This document shows, one piece after another, positions 35,199 to 46,587 of a stretch of 64,000 nt of DNA. The stretch covers positions 19,557,482 to 19,621,481 of the forward strand of contig CM075691.1 of assembly GCA_037954015.1 (NCBI GenBank), written 5' to 3'. The DNA is from Psophocarpus tetragonolobus (lineage: Eukaryota > Streptophyta > Magnoliopsida > Fabales > Fabaceae). The notes under the pieces are model-generated. The model was not told the origin of the DNA. It ran no database searches and saw only the letters and a program-made list of their open reading frames with translations. Position 1 is the first letter of the stretch, and every line of letters starts with the position of its first letter. The position numbers and the translations under genes were made by a program.

Positions 35199-36150
35199 CT
35201 ATTTATCCTTGGGGTATACAAAGCTTACTCCTTTTGTAGGATACCTCTCATTAATGAAGTACCCATCATGGACCTTTAATGTGAATGCAGATGCAGAGGC
35301 AGCAAAGATGGGGCCGAAATCCTTGTCACAAGGATACATAGCCCGAATATCATCAAATCCCAAGATTTTTGTACTCAAGGATGAATAAAGGGCATGACGC
35401 CTAGAAAGAGCATCAACCACCACATTTTGTTTTTCTTTCTTGTACTTGATGACATAAGGGAAGGATTCAAGATATTCCATCCATGTTGCATGCCTTTTGT
35501 TCAATTTACCTTGACCCCTCAAATATTTTAGTGACTCATGGTCACTATGAATGACAAACTCCTTAGGAGCAAGGTAATGCTCCCAAGTTTGAAGGGCCCT
35601 AATTAAAGCATAAAACTTCTTATCATACGTGGGGTAGTTGAGGGGGGCACCATTGAGTTTTTCATTGAAATATGCAATGGGGTGCCTTCCTTGCAACAAG
35701 ACAGCTCCCACATTTACACTAGAGACATCACATTCAAGTTCAAATGTTTTAGAAAAGTCAGGTAATGCCAAGACTGGTGCATGGGTCAGTTTATGCTTAA
35801 TTAGCTGGAAGGTTTTCTCTTGTTTCTCACCCCAAAGAAAAGGAACTTCCTTTTTCACCAAATCATTTATTGGTGCGAAGAGCGTGAAGAAATTAGGCAC
35901 AAAGCGCCTATAAAATCCAGCGAGACCATGAAAGCTTGACCTCTGTCACACTCTTTGGGGTGGACCATTCTTGAATAGCTTTTATCTTTTCAAGGTCAAC
36001 ATGGACCCTTTTTGTGCTAACTACAAAACCTAGGAAAACTACACTATCTACACAAAAGGTGCATTTTTCTAAGTTACCAAAAAGATGATTACTCCTAAGA
36101 AGAGAAAAAACATGCCTTAGATGTCCTAAATGATCATGTAGGTTCCTAGA
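35199..36150 (-). pseudogene. RNase H region of the 33-kb gypsy element
   Basis: The open piece 35,199-35,900 covers the RT connection and RNase H: FELECDVSSVNVGAVLLQGR, LNYPTYDKKFYALIRALQTW, HSDHESLKYLRGQGKLNKRH and VVVDALSRRH. The stretch 35,901-36,150 joins it to the RT with a stop just after YFDDILV and a frameshift. It aligns block for block with 39-820 at the start of the window. Confidence 0.88.
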
Positions 36151-37632
36151 CTAAACTAAAATGTCATCAAAGTAAACTACACAAAATTTACCAAGGCAAT
36201 CCCTCAGTATATGATTCATTAAGCGCATGAATGTGCTTGGGGCATTGGTTAGCCCAAAGGGCATAACCAACCACTCATAAAGACCAAATTTAGTCTTAAA
36301 AGCAGTTTTCCACTCATCACCCTCTTTGATTCTTATTTGGTGGTAACCACTTCTAAGATCTATTTTTGAAAATATTTTTGCCCCATGCAATTCATCCAAC
36401 ATGTCATCAAGACGGGGGATTGGGTGCCTATATTTGATGGTGATGTTGTTGATTGCACAACAATCAACACACATCCTCCATTGGCCATTCTTCTTGGGCA
36501 CCAACAAGACTAGCACAACACAAGGGCTTAGGCTCTTTTGAACCCAACCCTTCTCCAATAGCTCATTCACTTGAGACTCAATCTCTTGGGTCTCCATGGG
36601 GTTAGTCCTATAGGAAGGTCTATTAGGTAGACTTGCGCCAGGCACCAAATCAATTTGATGTTCTATACTCCTAATGGGAGGAAGTCTTTTCGGAACCTCA
36701 TTAGGGAATATATCATCAAATTGTTTTAAAATATCTTGAACCCGTTGAGGAAGGTGCTCATGTGCATGGGTTATGGTAGTGCTCTCATCAGAAAAATGCA
36801 AAATGGAAGAAGGATTTGATGCCTCTTTGCAAAAGAGGAGATAAAAGGGCTTGTTAGTCAAAGGAGTTTCTTTTAAATCACGTTTAGTAGCAAATAGGCT
36901 CCTTTTACTAATATTCCCTTTCGAAGGGGCATCACCTTCCGACTCTCTCTCTTTACCCTTTTCCTCAACTCTTTTCTTTTTCATGGCAAATTGATCCTCA
37001 GCCACTTGAGAAGGTGACAAAGGATACAATTTGAAGCGCTTTTCATTATGGGTGACAATTATTTGGTTGGAGTGACCATAGTTAATAGCATTCTTGTCAA
37101 ATTGCCATGGTCTCCCCAATAGGATATGACCAGCCTCCATAGGAACTATGTCACAAAGAATCTCATCATTATAAGATCCTATAGAAATTGGAACCAGAAC
37201 TTGTTCATTGACTACCATCTCCCCTTGCTCATTGAGCCATTGCAATTTGTAAGGTTTAGGATGGGGCATGGTAGTCAAGGCTAGCTTTTCAACCAACCTA
37301 AAGCTACAACAGTTACAACATGAGTCACTATTAACAAGGAGAGAACATACTTTGTCATTTACTTTACATCTTGTATGGAAGGTGTTCTCTCTTTGTGACT
37401 GGCCAAGCTCTAGAGGTTGGCTTCCAATAAGCCTTTGAATCATAAGGAGGTCCCCCTTATAAGGAAAAGCTTCCTCACACTCTTGTTCAAAAGTATGTCT
37501 CCCTTCTTCCTCACTCTCACTAAAGGAGGAAGATGAGCTATTCTCACTAGAAATGTCTTGTCTCTCATGATCATGGTTTTCTGGTTGGGGCATTGAGAGG
37601 CAATGTGGCATCTCCCAAGACATTTGAAGCAT
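36151..37632 (-). pseudogene. protease and reverse transcriptase of the 33-kb gypsy element
   Basis: A 493-residue open piece. The retropepsin-like part has VNDKVCSLLVNSDSCCNCCS, where related elements have a D-S/T-G active site: here NSDS, so the active site is lost. ILLGRPWQFD follows. The RT has KKNGQWRMCVDCCAINNITI, FSKIDLRSGYHQIRIKEGDE, GLYEWLVMPFGLTNAPSTFM and an intact catalytic box, VYFDDILV. The stretch is open but ends in a stop right after the catalytic box, so RNase H and integrase are separated from it. Confidence 0.9.
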
Positions 37633-38838
37633 TTGATACTACTTTGCCTCTCAGTAGGCTTAGTAGAGGGGGTTTTCTCTCTACATGAGGTGCTTTTGTA
37701 TCTTGAAAATGCTTGGGTTCCTCTTTGGGAAAACCCTTGAAAGAGTTTCCCTTAAGTTGGTCTCTCTTTGAGTAAGAGGGAGAATCTTTTTTAAAGCTTT
37801 TTCTCTTGAGTTGATTCTCAGCTCTTACACAAAGTTCTACCAACTCATCAAGGTTTTGAGTATGAAAGAAGTTCTACTTTATGTCTAATGTCAGAGCTTA
37901 ATCCACACAAAAACCTAGCAAGGGTGGCATTGGGTTCCTCAATGATATTGACCCTTAGTATGAGAAGCTCCATCTTTTGTCTATACTCCTCAATACTTAG
38001 GTTATGTTGCCTAAGTCTTTGGAGTCTATCCAAAAGATCCCTCTCATAATATGAAGGAATGTGCCTTCTTCGCAAACAAGTTTTTAAATCATTCTAGTAG
38101 CGAATGTCAGGCATTTGTTTACGGGCCCTATCCTTGACTAACCCATCCCACCAATGCAAAGCAGAACCTTGAAAACTAAGGGAGGCCAAAGGTACTTTCC
38201 TTTCTTCCCTTATTTCATAGCATCGAAAGAGTTGTTCCACTTTTACTTCCAATCTAGGTAAGTCTCAACATCTTCCCTACCATGAAAATGGGGTAGGTCT
38301 ACCTTTGGCTCCCTAGCATGATTTGTGTTCCTTGAGGAGAATTGTGATTGTATGATGAATAAGATTGATGCTTATGTTGATTTCTATAGTATTCTTCTTC
38401 GCTAGAGCTAAAATGCCTAGATGGGGATCTTATAAGAATTCTTTTCTTTTTTCTATCACTCTCCCTCCCATCTCTCCTCTTACTCTCTTCTCCTTTCCTT
38501 TTCTCTTTTTCCTCTTTTTCTCTTTTTCTTTCTGGTTCTTTCCTTCTTCTCCTTTCTTCATCCTCTCTTCTCTCTATTTGCCTTCTCTCTTCTCGCTCTT
38601 TTTTCTCTTTTCTCATTTCCAACATCTCTTTTTTTAAATTTTCCTTCTCTTTTTGTTTTTCCTTTTCTTTTATTTATTTTTTTCTCTCTTTTTCTTCTCT
38701 CCTTTCTTGTTCTTTAGCCATCCATTCCCTAAATTCTAAGTTAAGGTTTTCAAGAGTGTTTCCCTTAGAAGGTTTTCTTTGGCTGACACTCTTACTTAAT
38801 GAACAACTATGTGCACTAGAATGTGTGTGGAAAGTCAT
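37571..38838 (-). pseudogene. gag of the 33-kb gypsy element
   Basis: It begins at about 38,838 with MTFHTHSSAHSC, followed by a very Glu/Lys/Arg-rich, coiled-coil-like segment (38,630-38,400), then the gag core with RLQRLRQHNLSIEEYRQKME and PNATLARFLCGLSSDI (37,848-38,075). A CCHC zinc knuckle, CFKCLGRCHIASQC, lies near 37,600-37,645 in the frame offset from the upstream piece. Frames change at about 38,690, 38,290-38,080 and 37,845-37,640. Gag would form the particle and bind the RNA. Confidence 0.85.
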
Positions 38839-40750
38839 GATGCTTGGATGCTAAACACTAAAGGGTAGGCCAAAAACTTATTTTTTTCAAGCAACACTCC
38901 TCTCTTCTTTTTTTTCTCACCTAAGGTGGCTTGATGATTCTTTGGAACTCTTAGCCTCTACACGTTTTTTCAAAATAACATAACATACAATAAAAGTGCA
39001 AGAATGTAAAAGAGAAACGGCTCTAATCGTGCTCCTAAGTTGTTGAAGTAAGTGTACCACTTCTCCCTTCTTCACCTAATTAACGAGGAACTACGCTAAA
39101 ATTAACCAAAATTATTACAAACCAAGGGAGGGCCTTAAGGGCACTCAAACTCCCAATCTAAGATTAAGTTTGCACAATAAAAAGAATAAAAAAAATAAAA
39201 CAAAGTCTTCACTCCAAGCTTGTTAGTGTTTGGGTTCTTTTGATCAAGCCCCTTTGAGTTGCATCAACCCACCCCAAGAATGCTACCCTTGTTTCCTCTT
39301 GTTTGGACTTGCCAAAATCTTATGTATGACACCTTTCCTAAGCTTTACTTACCAAGGCCGAATACAACACAAGACAAAAAATAAAGGTGAATAACAAAAC
39401 AAGGTTCACAAATCCAAGTGGATAGATTACACAATGACAAACTCAAAGAAGTAAATAAGACAAGTAAGAAAACATAAGGCCCACAAAGGAAGGTAGCACA
39501 CAAATAACTTTCCTAGATTAACTCTAAGAGTAGAGATGAAAAAAGACTCAAACAAAAAAAATGAAACCAATATTTGCACACTTAATAAAATTTAAGTGAG
39601 CAAAAGCTAAAAATCTTACTCAAGCAATTTTTTTTAATCACAAATAGTTCCTCATATCAAATGTTTCTACTATTAGGTACACAACTTCAAAATTGTCTTT
39701 CTTTTGAGTTCTTTATCTTTTTTTTTTTTAACTTGAACTTTTTTCTAATATATATTTTTTTAAAATTTTTCTAATCATTTTTGCTGCACCTAATAGCTTG
39801 TTTAATTGAAATTTTAATAAGGATGCTTGAAATAATAATGCTTGAGTGAATAAGCACAAAGTAAAGTCACACAATTTTCAAGCAATGCATGCAACTAAAG
39901 GCAAAAAAACTTAGTAGTTCCAAATACCACTGAACTAATGGTGTTTAAGGAATGATTTAGGGTTGATTTTGAAGTAAATTGATTGCTCAAATTACTAACA
40001 CAATTTACCCAACCTAAAATTTCATAAAGAGGCACCAATAGTGAAGGTAAACCAAGTGGAAAACTACTAATAATTCAACATAAAAAAAGAAACATATAAA
40101 GATTGAATTGAGCAAATATTTAAGAACAACAAAGATATTACTATGCTTGAACTAAAAGCATAAAAGACTTAAGAGACTCAACAAGAGGTTCACCTCTTAA
40201 GAGCTCAATTCAAAATATTTTTGAAGGCTTTTTGTAGAAATTTTAAAAGGCTAAAACCTAAGGAATTTAAATGAGACAAAATGGGAAACTAACATGACTA
40301 GTATTTGACAAAACACAAGATTAAGAAAAAAAATAACACACCTAAAAATAGAGCAAAAATTTCAGCAAGAGACTCAAAACAAAAGGTGCAACAAAGTGGC
40401 CAAAGTTGATCACCACAATGGTGTGGAAAAATCCTCAACCATGTGGGTTTAATGGTCACAACTTATTAGGCACACTTTAACATAAAAAACAAAGGGAAAC
40501 TAAGCAATTTCAATACAGAAATAAGAAGCAAAGAAAGGACAAATAAAATTGGATCAAATTAAATGGAACATATGCGCATAGATAGGAAACAAAAGTGCAT
40601 ATAATAGCAAGAATAAAAAGTTATACTAGTAGACAATAAAGGATATAAAGATGACAAAAAATGAAGAACTTTAAAATAAAGAGATAAACAATAAAGCAAA
40701 AAAAAAATGAGAAACAACGTGACCTTTAGAAAGTGGCTCTAGATACCACT
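38839..40750 (-). other. untranslated leader of the 33-kb gypsy element
   Basis: About 1.9 kb between the primer-binding site and gag without a credible reading frame; A-rich on the plus strand. Long leaders are common in some plant gypsy lineages. Confidence 0.7.
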
Positions 40751-41459
40751 TGATATGATCTTTGATGATCACGTGCCAAATGATCCTTTCTAAGGTCACT
40801 TGGAAGGGAAATGGATTTGTGGAGGGGAAAGGAATAGGGTGAGGCGCCACAAATACTAGGTTTGATGAGCCAAAGGGAAGAGGCCACAAGGGAGAAGTCC
40901 CTTGATAACTCTTAGAAGCTCTCACAAAGGAGAAAGGGGGACACTCAAAGGTAAGAACCTCACAACCAATATGGTCTCTAGGATTAAATTCAAGTGTAAA
41001 AAATAAAGTGAGGGGAGGAGCTCCTATTTAATGAGGTAGCTAACCTCTTGAACAAGATAAACTAAAAAAAAAGGGTTAGGATTAAAAGGAGAAATTTAAG
41101 GGAGGAGGATTGAGAAACAATTCCCTCCTTAAATCATTAAACTTGGTGCCCAAGTTTCTCAAACCAAGGGCCAAGATTCCTTCTTATTAGCTTAGGGGGT
41201 TTATGTAGGAAAAAAGGGGTGTAGAAATTAAGGCTACCCTTTATTTCCTTCATAAAGACCCAAAAAGATAAATCCACCCCCTAAATTCCTAAGGAACCTC
41301 CTAAAATAAAAAATGGACTAAATACATGTCCCAAATTAAATTCCTAATGCTCCTCAAAATTAAAATAAAGGAAAATTATATTTTATTAACTAAAATCCCT
41401 AGCCTAATATCGTCATTCTCCATAGGAGGTGAAGTCTTCCTTTGTCTGCAAGGGCTAGG
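40751..41459 (-). repeat. 5' LTR of the 33-kb gypsy element, outer end deleted
   Basis: Starts TGATATGATC like the other LTR but stops at GGGCTAGG, 60-65 bp short of the GATCACATCA end. The break falls where the LTR reads AGGTC and the expected flank reads TCATG, so a microhomology-driven deletion of the LTR tip fits. The promoter part of the LTR may be affected because the lost piece is its 5' edge. Confidence 0.8.
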
Positions 41460-41464
41460 TCATG
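41460..41464. repeat. target-site duplication, right copy
   Basis: TCATG, matching the pentamer left of the element. Because the LTR end is deleted, the first two bases could equally be LTR sequence. Confidence 0.5.
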
Positions 41465-42170
41465 CTTATAAAACCTCTTAGCACGACCATGCTTAATAGT
41501 AGCACAACTGTGCTAACTAAGCCTTGAGAAAAGCAAAAAAAAAGTCCAAACTCTCTTATAAATACCAAAAAGAAGGCACAAAAGGGGACTTGCTTTGCCT
41601 CACAAGAGGAGATAGATCTGTTACCTACGAGGCGAAGAACAACAAGAAAGCTTTGAGATTGAGGAATTTCAGAGTGCTCTATACAATAATTATTTATTTA
41701 ATTTATGAATTGTGTTGTTAGAAGACGTTTAGTTATGCATTATCCATGTCTGGCTAAGACCCTTATTTCTTGGGTTGTGATGTAACTCTTTGTAATTTCC
41801 CCTTACACTTTGCATGATTATCTAATGTCGTTCAATGATTAATTTACTTTTCTATTTTATTAGTTACATCTTAATTGTTTGAATAGTCATTGATCATTTA
41901 TATTTGAAGAATCGATCTGGGAGTAAGTGGGTTATTGTCTCGTAGAATCAACCAAATTCATCAAGAAAATCTCTAATTGGGTGAAAAGAAACTGGTCTTA
42001 ATTTGGAATCTTGCATGATCAAACTGGATAACAAGTTAGGATTATAATGTGGTATGAATGATCAAATGCATTACAACAACATACTAATAATCAGTAATCA
42101 TTGAATAACAAAGAATAAGATTGCTTAGTAAATAGGGGGTAAAATCATTATAAGGAAATCACAATCAGCC
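41465..42170 (+). mobile_element. LTR and leader of the older Athila-like element, right of the insertion
   Basis: Starts with the AACCTCTTAGCACGACCATG motif shared with the left side. The sequence with TATAAATA at about 41,556, GTCTGGCTAAGACCC and TTCTTGGGTTGTGATGTAAC is typical, as far as I recall, of Athila-type LTRs in legumes. The LTR/leader boundary was not located. Confidence 0.5.
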
Positions 42171-43000
42171 AGTAGCATCATGTTCCCTGACTTCGGCCTG
42201 AACACATTTGAACTGAAACTAACACTACTACAAATAATTGAGAATAAACAATTTAGTAATCTACAATTAGAAGACTCAATTGCTCACCTAAAGTGCTTTG
42301 TGAGGATAATCGACATTGCCTGCTACCCAAGTGTGACCCAAGACACAGTGAGGCTTGCAGCTTTCTCACTATCATTAAATTGGAGAGCTTTGAAGCCAAA
42401 GCACAACATCCACACCTTCGAAGAGTGCTTTCATAAATTCTTAAGGAAGTACTTCCCTACAACCAAATATGATCAACTGTAGAGAAACATTGAAAATTTT
42501 GCCTAGTACGAACAAGAATCACTCATTGAAGCCTAGGATAGATTTCAAGAGAAGCTAAGTTATTGCCTTCACCATGAGTTGCCATTGAGAAGAATAATCC
42601 TAGTTTTCTATAGTGGTCTGTCAAATTCAAATAGGGTTGTGTCGATGTTGTGAATTTAGGAACTATAATGAAAAAATCACCAACTATAACTTAAGAAATA
42701 ATCACAGACCTAGCCTCATTAGTCTACTACAAAATAGCTAATAGAAGAATTCTAAAGAGACCAGCTGTAATTCATCAGGTAGAGGTTGAAGCAGGAAGCT
42801 CAAGGATAAATAATAAGCTTGTTTCCATAGCAAAACAAATAAAGACCTTGATGAGAGTACAAACACAGATGCTACAACCTCCTCATCCTTCTCCTACTTA
42901 TAGAGATTGTGAAAAAATAGGCCACTTATATCAAAGAGAAAATTCAATAATATAATCCTTACTCAAAGACATACAATCTAGGACGGAAAAATCATCCCAA
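42171..43000 (+). pseudogene. Athila-like gag remnant
   Basis: Starts MFPDFGLNTFELKLTLLQII. Gag-core blocks are DTVRLAAFSLSLNWRALKPK, ECFHKFLRKYFPTTK, then after stops EQESLIEA, DRFQEKLSYCLHHELPL and FYSGLSN. The pattern (heads followed by AxxWLxSLP-like, then FLxKYFPxxK and ESLxEAWxRF) is the gag core of the Athila/Tat side of Ty3/gypsy. At least three stops. The part 42,660-43,290 is probably further gag, too decayed to follow. Confidence 0.75.
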
Positions 43001-43540
43001 TCTAGCATGAAGAGACCAGAGAGAATTTCTTAGACAAAATACATATAGCCCCACCTCATATTTAGGATTAAAAGCCAAGACAAGAAGAGAATACACCCAT
43101 GTTGCAGGACATTATGATGTAATACATGGCCCAAAATGATGAAAAAATAAAGGCATTAGAACCATATATGGTCACCTTAATAAATCTCATGTCTCAATGG
43201 GCACAAAGTGCTTTACCCTCTCAAATAGAACCAAACCCCCAAAGAGAGGTAAAGGAAATTACCACGAGGAGTGGAGCAAGACTAGAAGACTATGTGTGAC
43301 TTCATCAAGTCGACATATTCGAGCTACTCTAGGAAAATAGGTCTACATTTTGAGTGATCACCTCTTCGACCTAACAATGTGTGACTTCGTCAAGTTGGTT
43401 TCCCATTTTTGTGACCTGCTTTGGAGTAGTACTGATTTGGCAGTCTATAAGGGCCTTTATTGGTATTAGGGTGAGTCTTCGTACTTAGTCCTGGGGTCCA
43501 AGTCATTATGCTCTATGACATTTATGCTGGCTCCCTCGAG
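43001..43540. other. decayed retroelement sequence
   Basis: Mixed remnants between the Athila-like gag (+) and the protease fragment (-). GTGTGACTTCATCAAGT near 43,294 recurs as GTGTGACTTCGTCAAGT near 43,379, a short direct repeat. No gene. Confidence 0.4.
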
Positions 43541-44010
43541 GGGTGATCTGTGCTCAGATACTTTGTCTGTGTTAACTGTGGTTATCCTCAGGCTATGGAT
43601 GTAACATTGCATGGCTTATTGTTGGTTAGCCTTTACTGTGATGATGTTTCCGTTGGATGATGGAAACTTCATTGCTAAGTGTGGTATGGAACCGATTGTT
43701 CCAAGCTTATTGAAGGTAGGTCGCCCTATAAGGATGTTGTATAAGGAGAGGGCGTCTACCAAGAGGTAGCGATTGTGACCAATTTGCTCTGATCAGCCTT
43801 CCCAAACTTGGTTAGGAGGTTGACATACGCCCTTGCTTGCACACTGCTTCCTGCAAACCCATACAAGGACATCAATTAAGCTTCCATAATTAATTGACGT
43901 TTTATTGATATGCCAATTTGCTACTACCACTGAGATAACCATGGGGTCATCCTGGTCTGGATGGATGCCCTCAAAATCCTCCTCGGAAAAGGTGGAACAA
44001 TATTATATAT
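43541..44010 (-). pseudogene. gypsy protease-region remnant (Tat/Ogre-like)
   Basis: Read on the minus strand from about 44,000 leftwards: FSEEDFEGIHPDQDDPMVIS, then VANWHINKTSINYGSLIDVL where functional relatives have an IDxGSSxD active site (here NYGS), then after a shift YNILIGRPTFNKLGTIGSIP, HLAMKFPSSNGNIITVKANQ and AMQCYIHSLR. This is the protease domain of a gypsy element. It is unrelated in orientation to the Athila-like piece next to it and ends before RT. Confidence 0.75.
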
Positions 44011-44282
44011 TTACTTTTAAAACTTTTTATATTATAATCAGTGACTGATTAAGCGGTCACTCTTAAAGGCAACTGAAAATTAGTCGTTGTATATAAATTA
44101 AAAATATTTTATATTTTTTTCTTTTTTAAAAAAATTTCACATATACAAAATTGTGCATTTTCTTTTGTTTCCCTCTAAACCTAAACAAACCCTCTCTTTG
44201 TGTCCTTCATTCATCCTGGTGTAATTCCTTGCTCTGTGTCCCTCATTGATCCAACATCTTTTTTTTTGTTCGATTGCTAAAC
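44011..44282. other. junction between retroelement remnant and gene fragment
   Basis: T-rich sequence. The part just before 44,283 could hold a decayed signal-peptide region of the cysteine protease but nothing is readable. Confidence 0.35.
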
Positions 44283-45325
44283 ACGGAGCACCACTTCTCT
44301 ACCTTTAAGACCAAGTTTGGCAAGGCCTATTCCATGTAAAAGGAGCACTTCTGCATGTTCAAGAACAACCTGCTCTGAGAAAAGTCACACCAAAACCTAG
44401 ATCCCTCTACCATCCACGGCGTCACCAGGTTCTCTAATCTCACTTCGACTGAGTTCTGCCACTAGTTCCTCGGTCTTAAGTCGCTCCATCTTCCCTCTGA
44501 TGCACAGAAGGATCTGATCCTGCTAACCAACAATCTTTTTAATGGTTTTAATTGGCGTGATCATGGAGCCGTTACTGGCATCAAGAATCAGGTTTGTGTT
44601 GATCTTGTTGGTCGTTTAGCATCGTGGAAGCGTTGGAAAGTGCTCACTTCACTCCACTAGTGAGCCCATGAGCTTTAATGAGCAATAATATATGGATTGT
44701 GATCATGAGGTTAGTCTATACTCTATGTAAAGTATTTCTCCTTTGTTTTTACTTTTATATATCCTCGCTTTGTATATGCTTCTTCAACCATTATTAGATT
44801 TTGTTATGGAATTGTTCAAGTATGTGTCTATGTTGATTGTTTTCATGAAATTCGAAAAAACAACTTTTTTTTTTTAAGTTTTTTTTTTTTAATTTAAGTT
44901 AGATACTAACATCCTACATATTTTTGGTTGTCTATAAAATCCACCCATTTGTCCTTGATACGCCTACAAAGCTATAGTAAAAATAAAAAGTACTTTCTAA
45001 TTTCTATAGGCTAACTTCATGATCGCAATCTATATTGTTAAGTATGCTGAATTATATATTTTGACCATTGTTGTTGTGGCATATTGAAACACTGAAATAT
45101 GATGTACTTATCATTGGGCTTTTTTTAAAAAAATTTAACACAAGTTTTATAGATAAAAAGATAATAAAACTTCATATGTTTGTGACCTGTGTAAGCATCG
45201 TGAATTAATACAAATTTGAAATTTCAGTGTGATCCAAAAGAGCATGGAGAATATGGCTAAACTTGTAATGTGGGTTGATGACCACTGCATTTGAGTATTC
45301 ACTCAAGGCTGGTGGACTGATGCAT
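44283..45325 (+). pseudogene. RD19-like papain-family cysteine protease, pseudogene fragment with an intron
   Basis: Exon 1 (44,283-44,709) starts in the inhibitory propeptide: EHHFSTFKTKFGKAYSM, then FKNNLL, LDPSTIHGVTRFSNLT, EFCH, FLGLKSLHLPSDAQK, LTNNLFNGFNWRDHGAVTGI. After a one-base loss comes the active-site block, still readable as SCWSFS with the catalytic Cys, then ALESAHF and MDCDHE. An intron of about 518 bp (44,710-45,227, GT..AG) follows. Exon 2 (45,228-45,325) reads CDPKEHG, then MTTAFEYSLKAGGLM. Related proteases are vacuolar and often induced by drought or senescence. Stops occur at several codons (for example the TAA at about 44,337) and the His/Asn catalytic residues of the C-terminal half are missing. 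The retained intron shows a DNA-level copy, not a retrocopy. Confidence 0.88.
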
Positions 45326-46587
45326 TTTTTACTATCGCTATTAACATGTCATGGCATGCCTATTTCCATTAAGATAAACTTTTATAACTTTTTTCCAACA
45401 AACAAATACTTCGTTGATTTCATTCAATGATTCAAACAGAATAACATTGTTTAAACCAAGATTGCATTAAATAGGTTAGGTTCATTGAATATTGCATAAC
45501 AATAGCACATGGAAGCAATTTGTTAGTGCAGATTAAGTAATGTGAACTTTCTATCACACAAGATAGTGTTGCGAGATGCCAGACTTAGTGAGGTAAAGGA
45601 TCTTAATCAAATATACCAAGTGTATTATGTAAAACTTTAGGTTCATTTTAAACGTGTCCATGGATTAAAAATATGCTTTTCTTTTCCATATCAAAACATA
45701 AATCAAATCATGCTAACTACTAAGAAAATCATTTGTAAGTTAAATGAATAGTTGATAGTTTAGTTATGAAATGTGTTTCTTTGTGAATTCTGTATCTTGA
45801 CTCCTTTTATGATATTTAGTGTCCTCTTGTTTCATTCCACATGTGATTTCTCACTCCTTTTTGGCCATGTCATTTTTCTTCAAAATTCAAATTTAAACTA
45901 GAGGGAACATGGATCCATTGAGCACATGCTAAATTAACACTAAATTAAACCAACTAACCTTTGTTTAAGCATATGTTGACGTTCATGTTAGTGCCTGCCT
46001 AGGCCCATGGTTCAAGCATTGTTCTTGAAAGTGTTCATGAGAATATAACACCACCTTTAACCCAAAACCTTAAAGCATTAGATTATGGGTTTTTCTCACT
46101 TATATATTATTCAATTTCTCAATTTCTAACCAATGTGGAACTTCAACTCATATTTGCACTTCAACACTTTTAACCATCATTCTCTCTTTATCAATGACTA
46201 CTAATTATAGGAATATGTTTTTTTAATGTATGTTTGGCAAAGTTTAGAGATTGAAATTCTTGCTTTTATTTATGATTTTGTCTTTTCATGAATATCAATT
46301 TTCTTGTTGTTTAGCTCACATTATTGTCTACTCCTATCGAGTTACTCATCTTATGATGGTATATAGGCATAACTACTATGGGCAGGTTTGCTTTATTAAC
46401 TTTAACAGTGTACTGTACATGACAATTATGACATCCAGCATACACACATGACAATTCTCACATTTGCTTGCTATTATGCTGCTATGATCATGGATTTGAT
46501 TATGAGTTAATTATTTATTTGCTTAAAATTAAGTTATTCTTTGATAAATTCCAAGTTCATGTTACACTTCTCATAATTGTTCTTCAG
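45326..46587. other. sequence between the two gene fragments, no gene seen
   Basis: AT-rich, no further protease exon and no earlier SFR2 exon recognised. The last part should be SFR2 intron, since it ends with a TTCTTCAG acceptor at 46,587. Confidence 0.45.

Larger units (their letters stand above)
33408..41459 (-). mobile_element. nearly complete Ty3/gypsy LTR retrotransposon, minus strand
   Basis: An 8.05-kb element with direct LTRs (33,408-34,180 and 40,751-41,459). In its own reading direction it has the 5' LTR, a primer-binding site TGGTATCTAGAGCCA at about 40,748-40,734 (like the initiator-Met tRNA site with one extra base), a 1.9-kb leader, gag, protease, RT, RNase H, integrase, a polypurine tract (GGGGGAGGAGA, about 34,181-34,192) and the 3' LTR. 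Stops and frameshifts in gag and pol make it defective. The two LTRs differ at many positions, so the insertion is not recent. Confidence 0.93.

Noticed and set aside
38365..38637. Plus-strand frame rich in Phe, Ser and Leu
   Set aside because: The complement of the Glu/Lys/Arg-rich part of gag on the minus strand.
46251..46451. Small open frame before the SFR2 fragment as an SFR2 exon
   Set aside because: Its translation does not resemble the SFR2 sequence, and it is not bounded by fitting splice sites.
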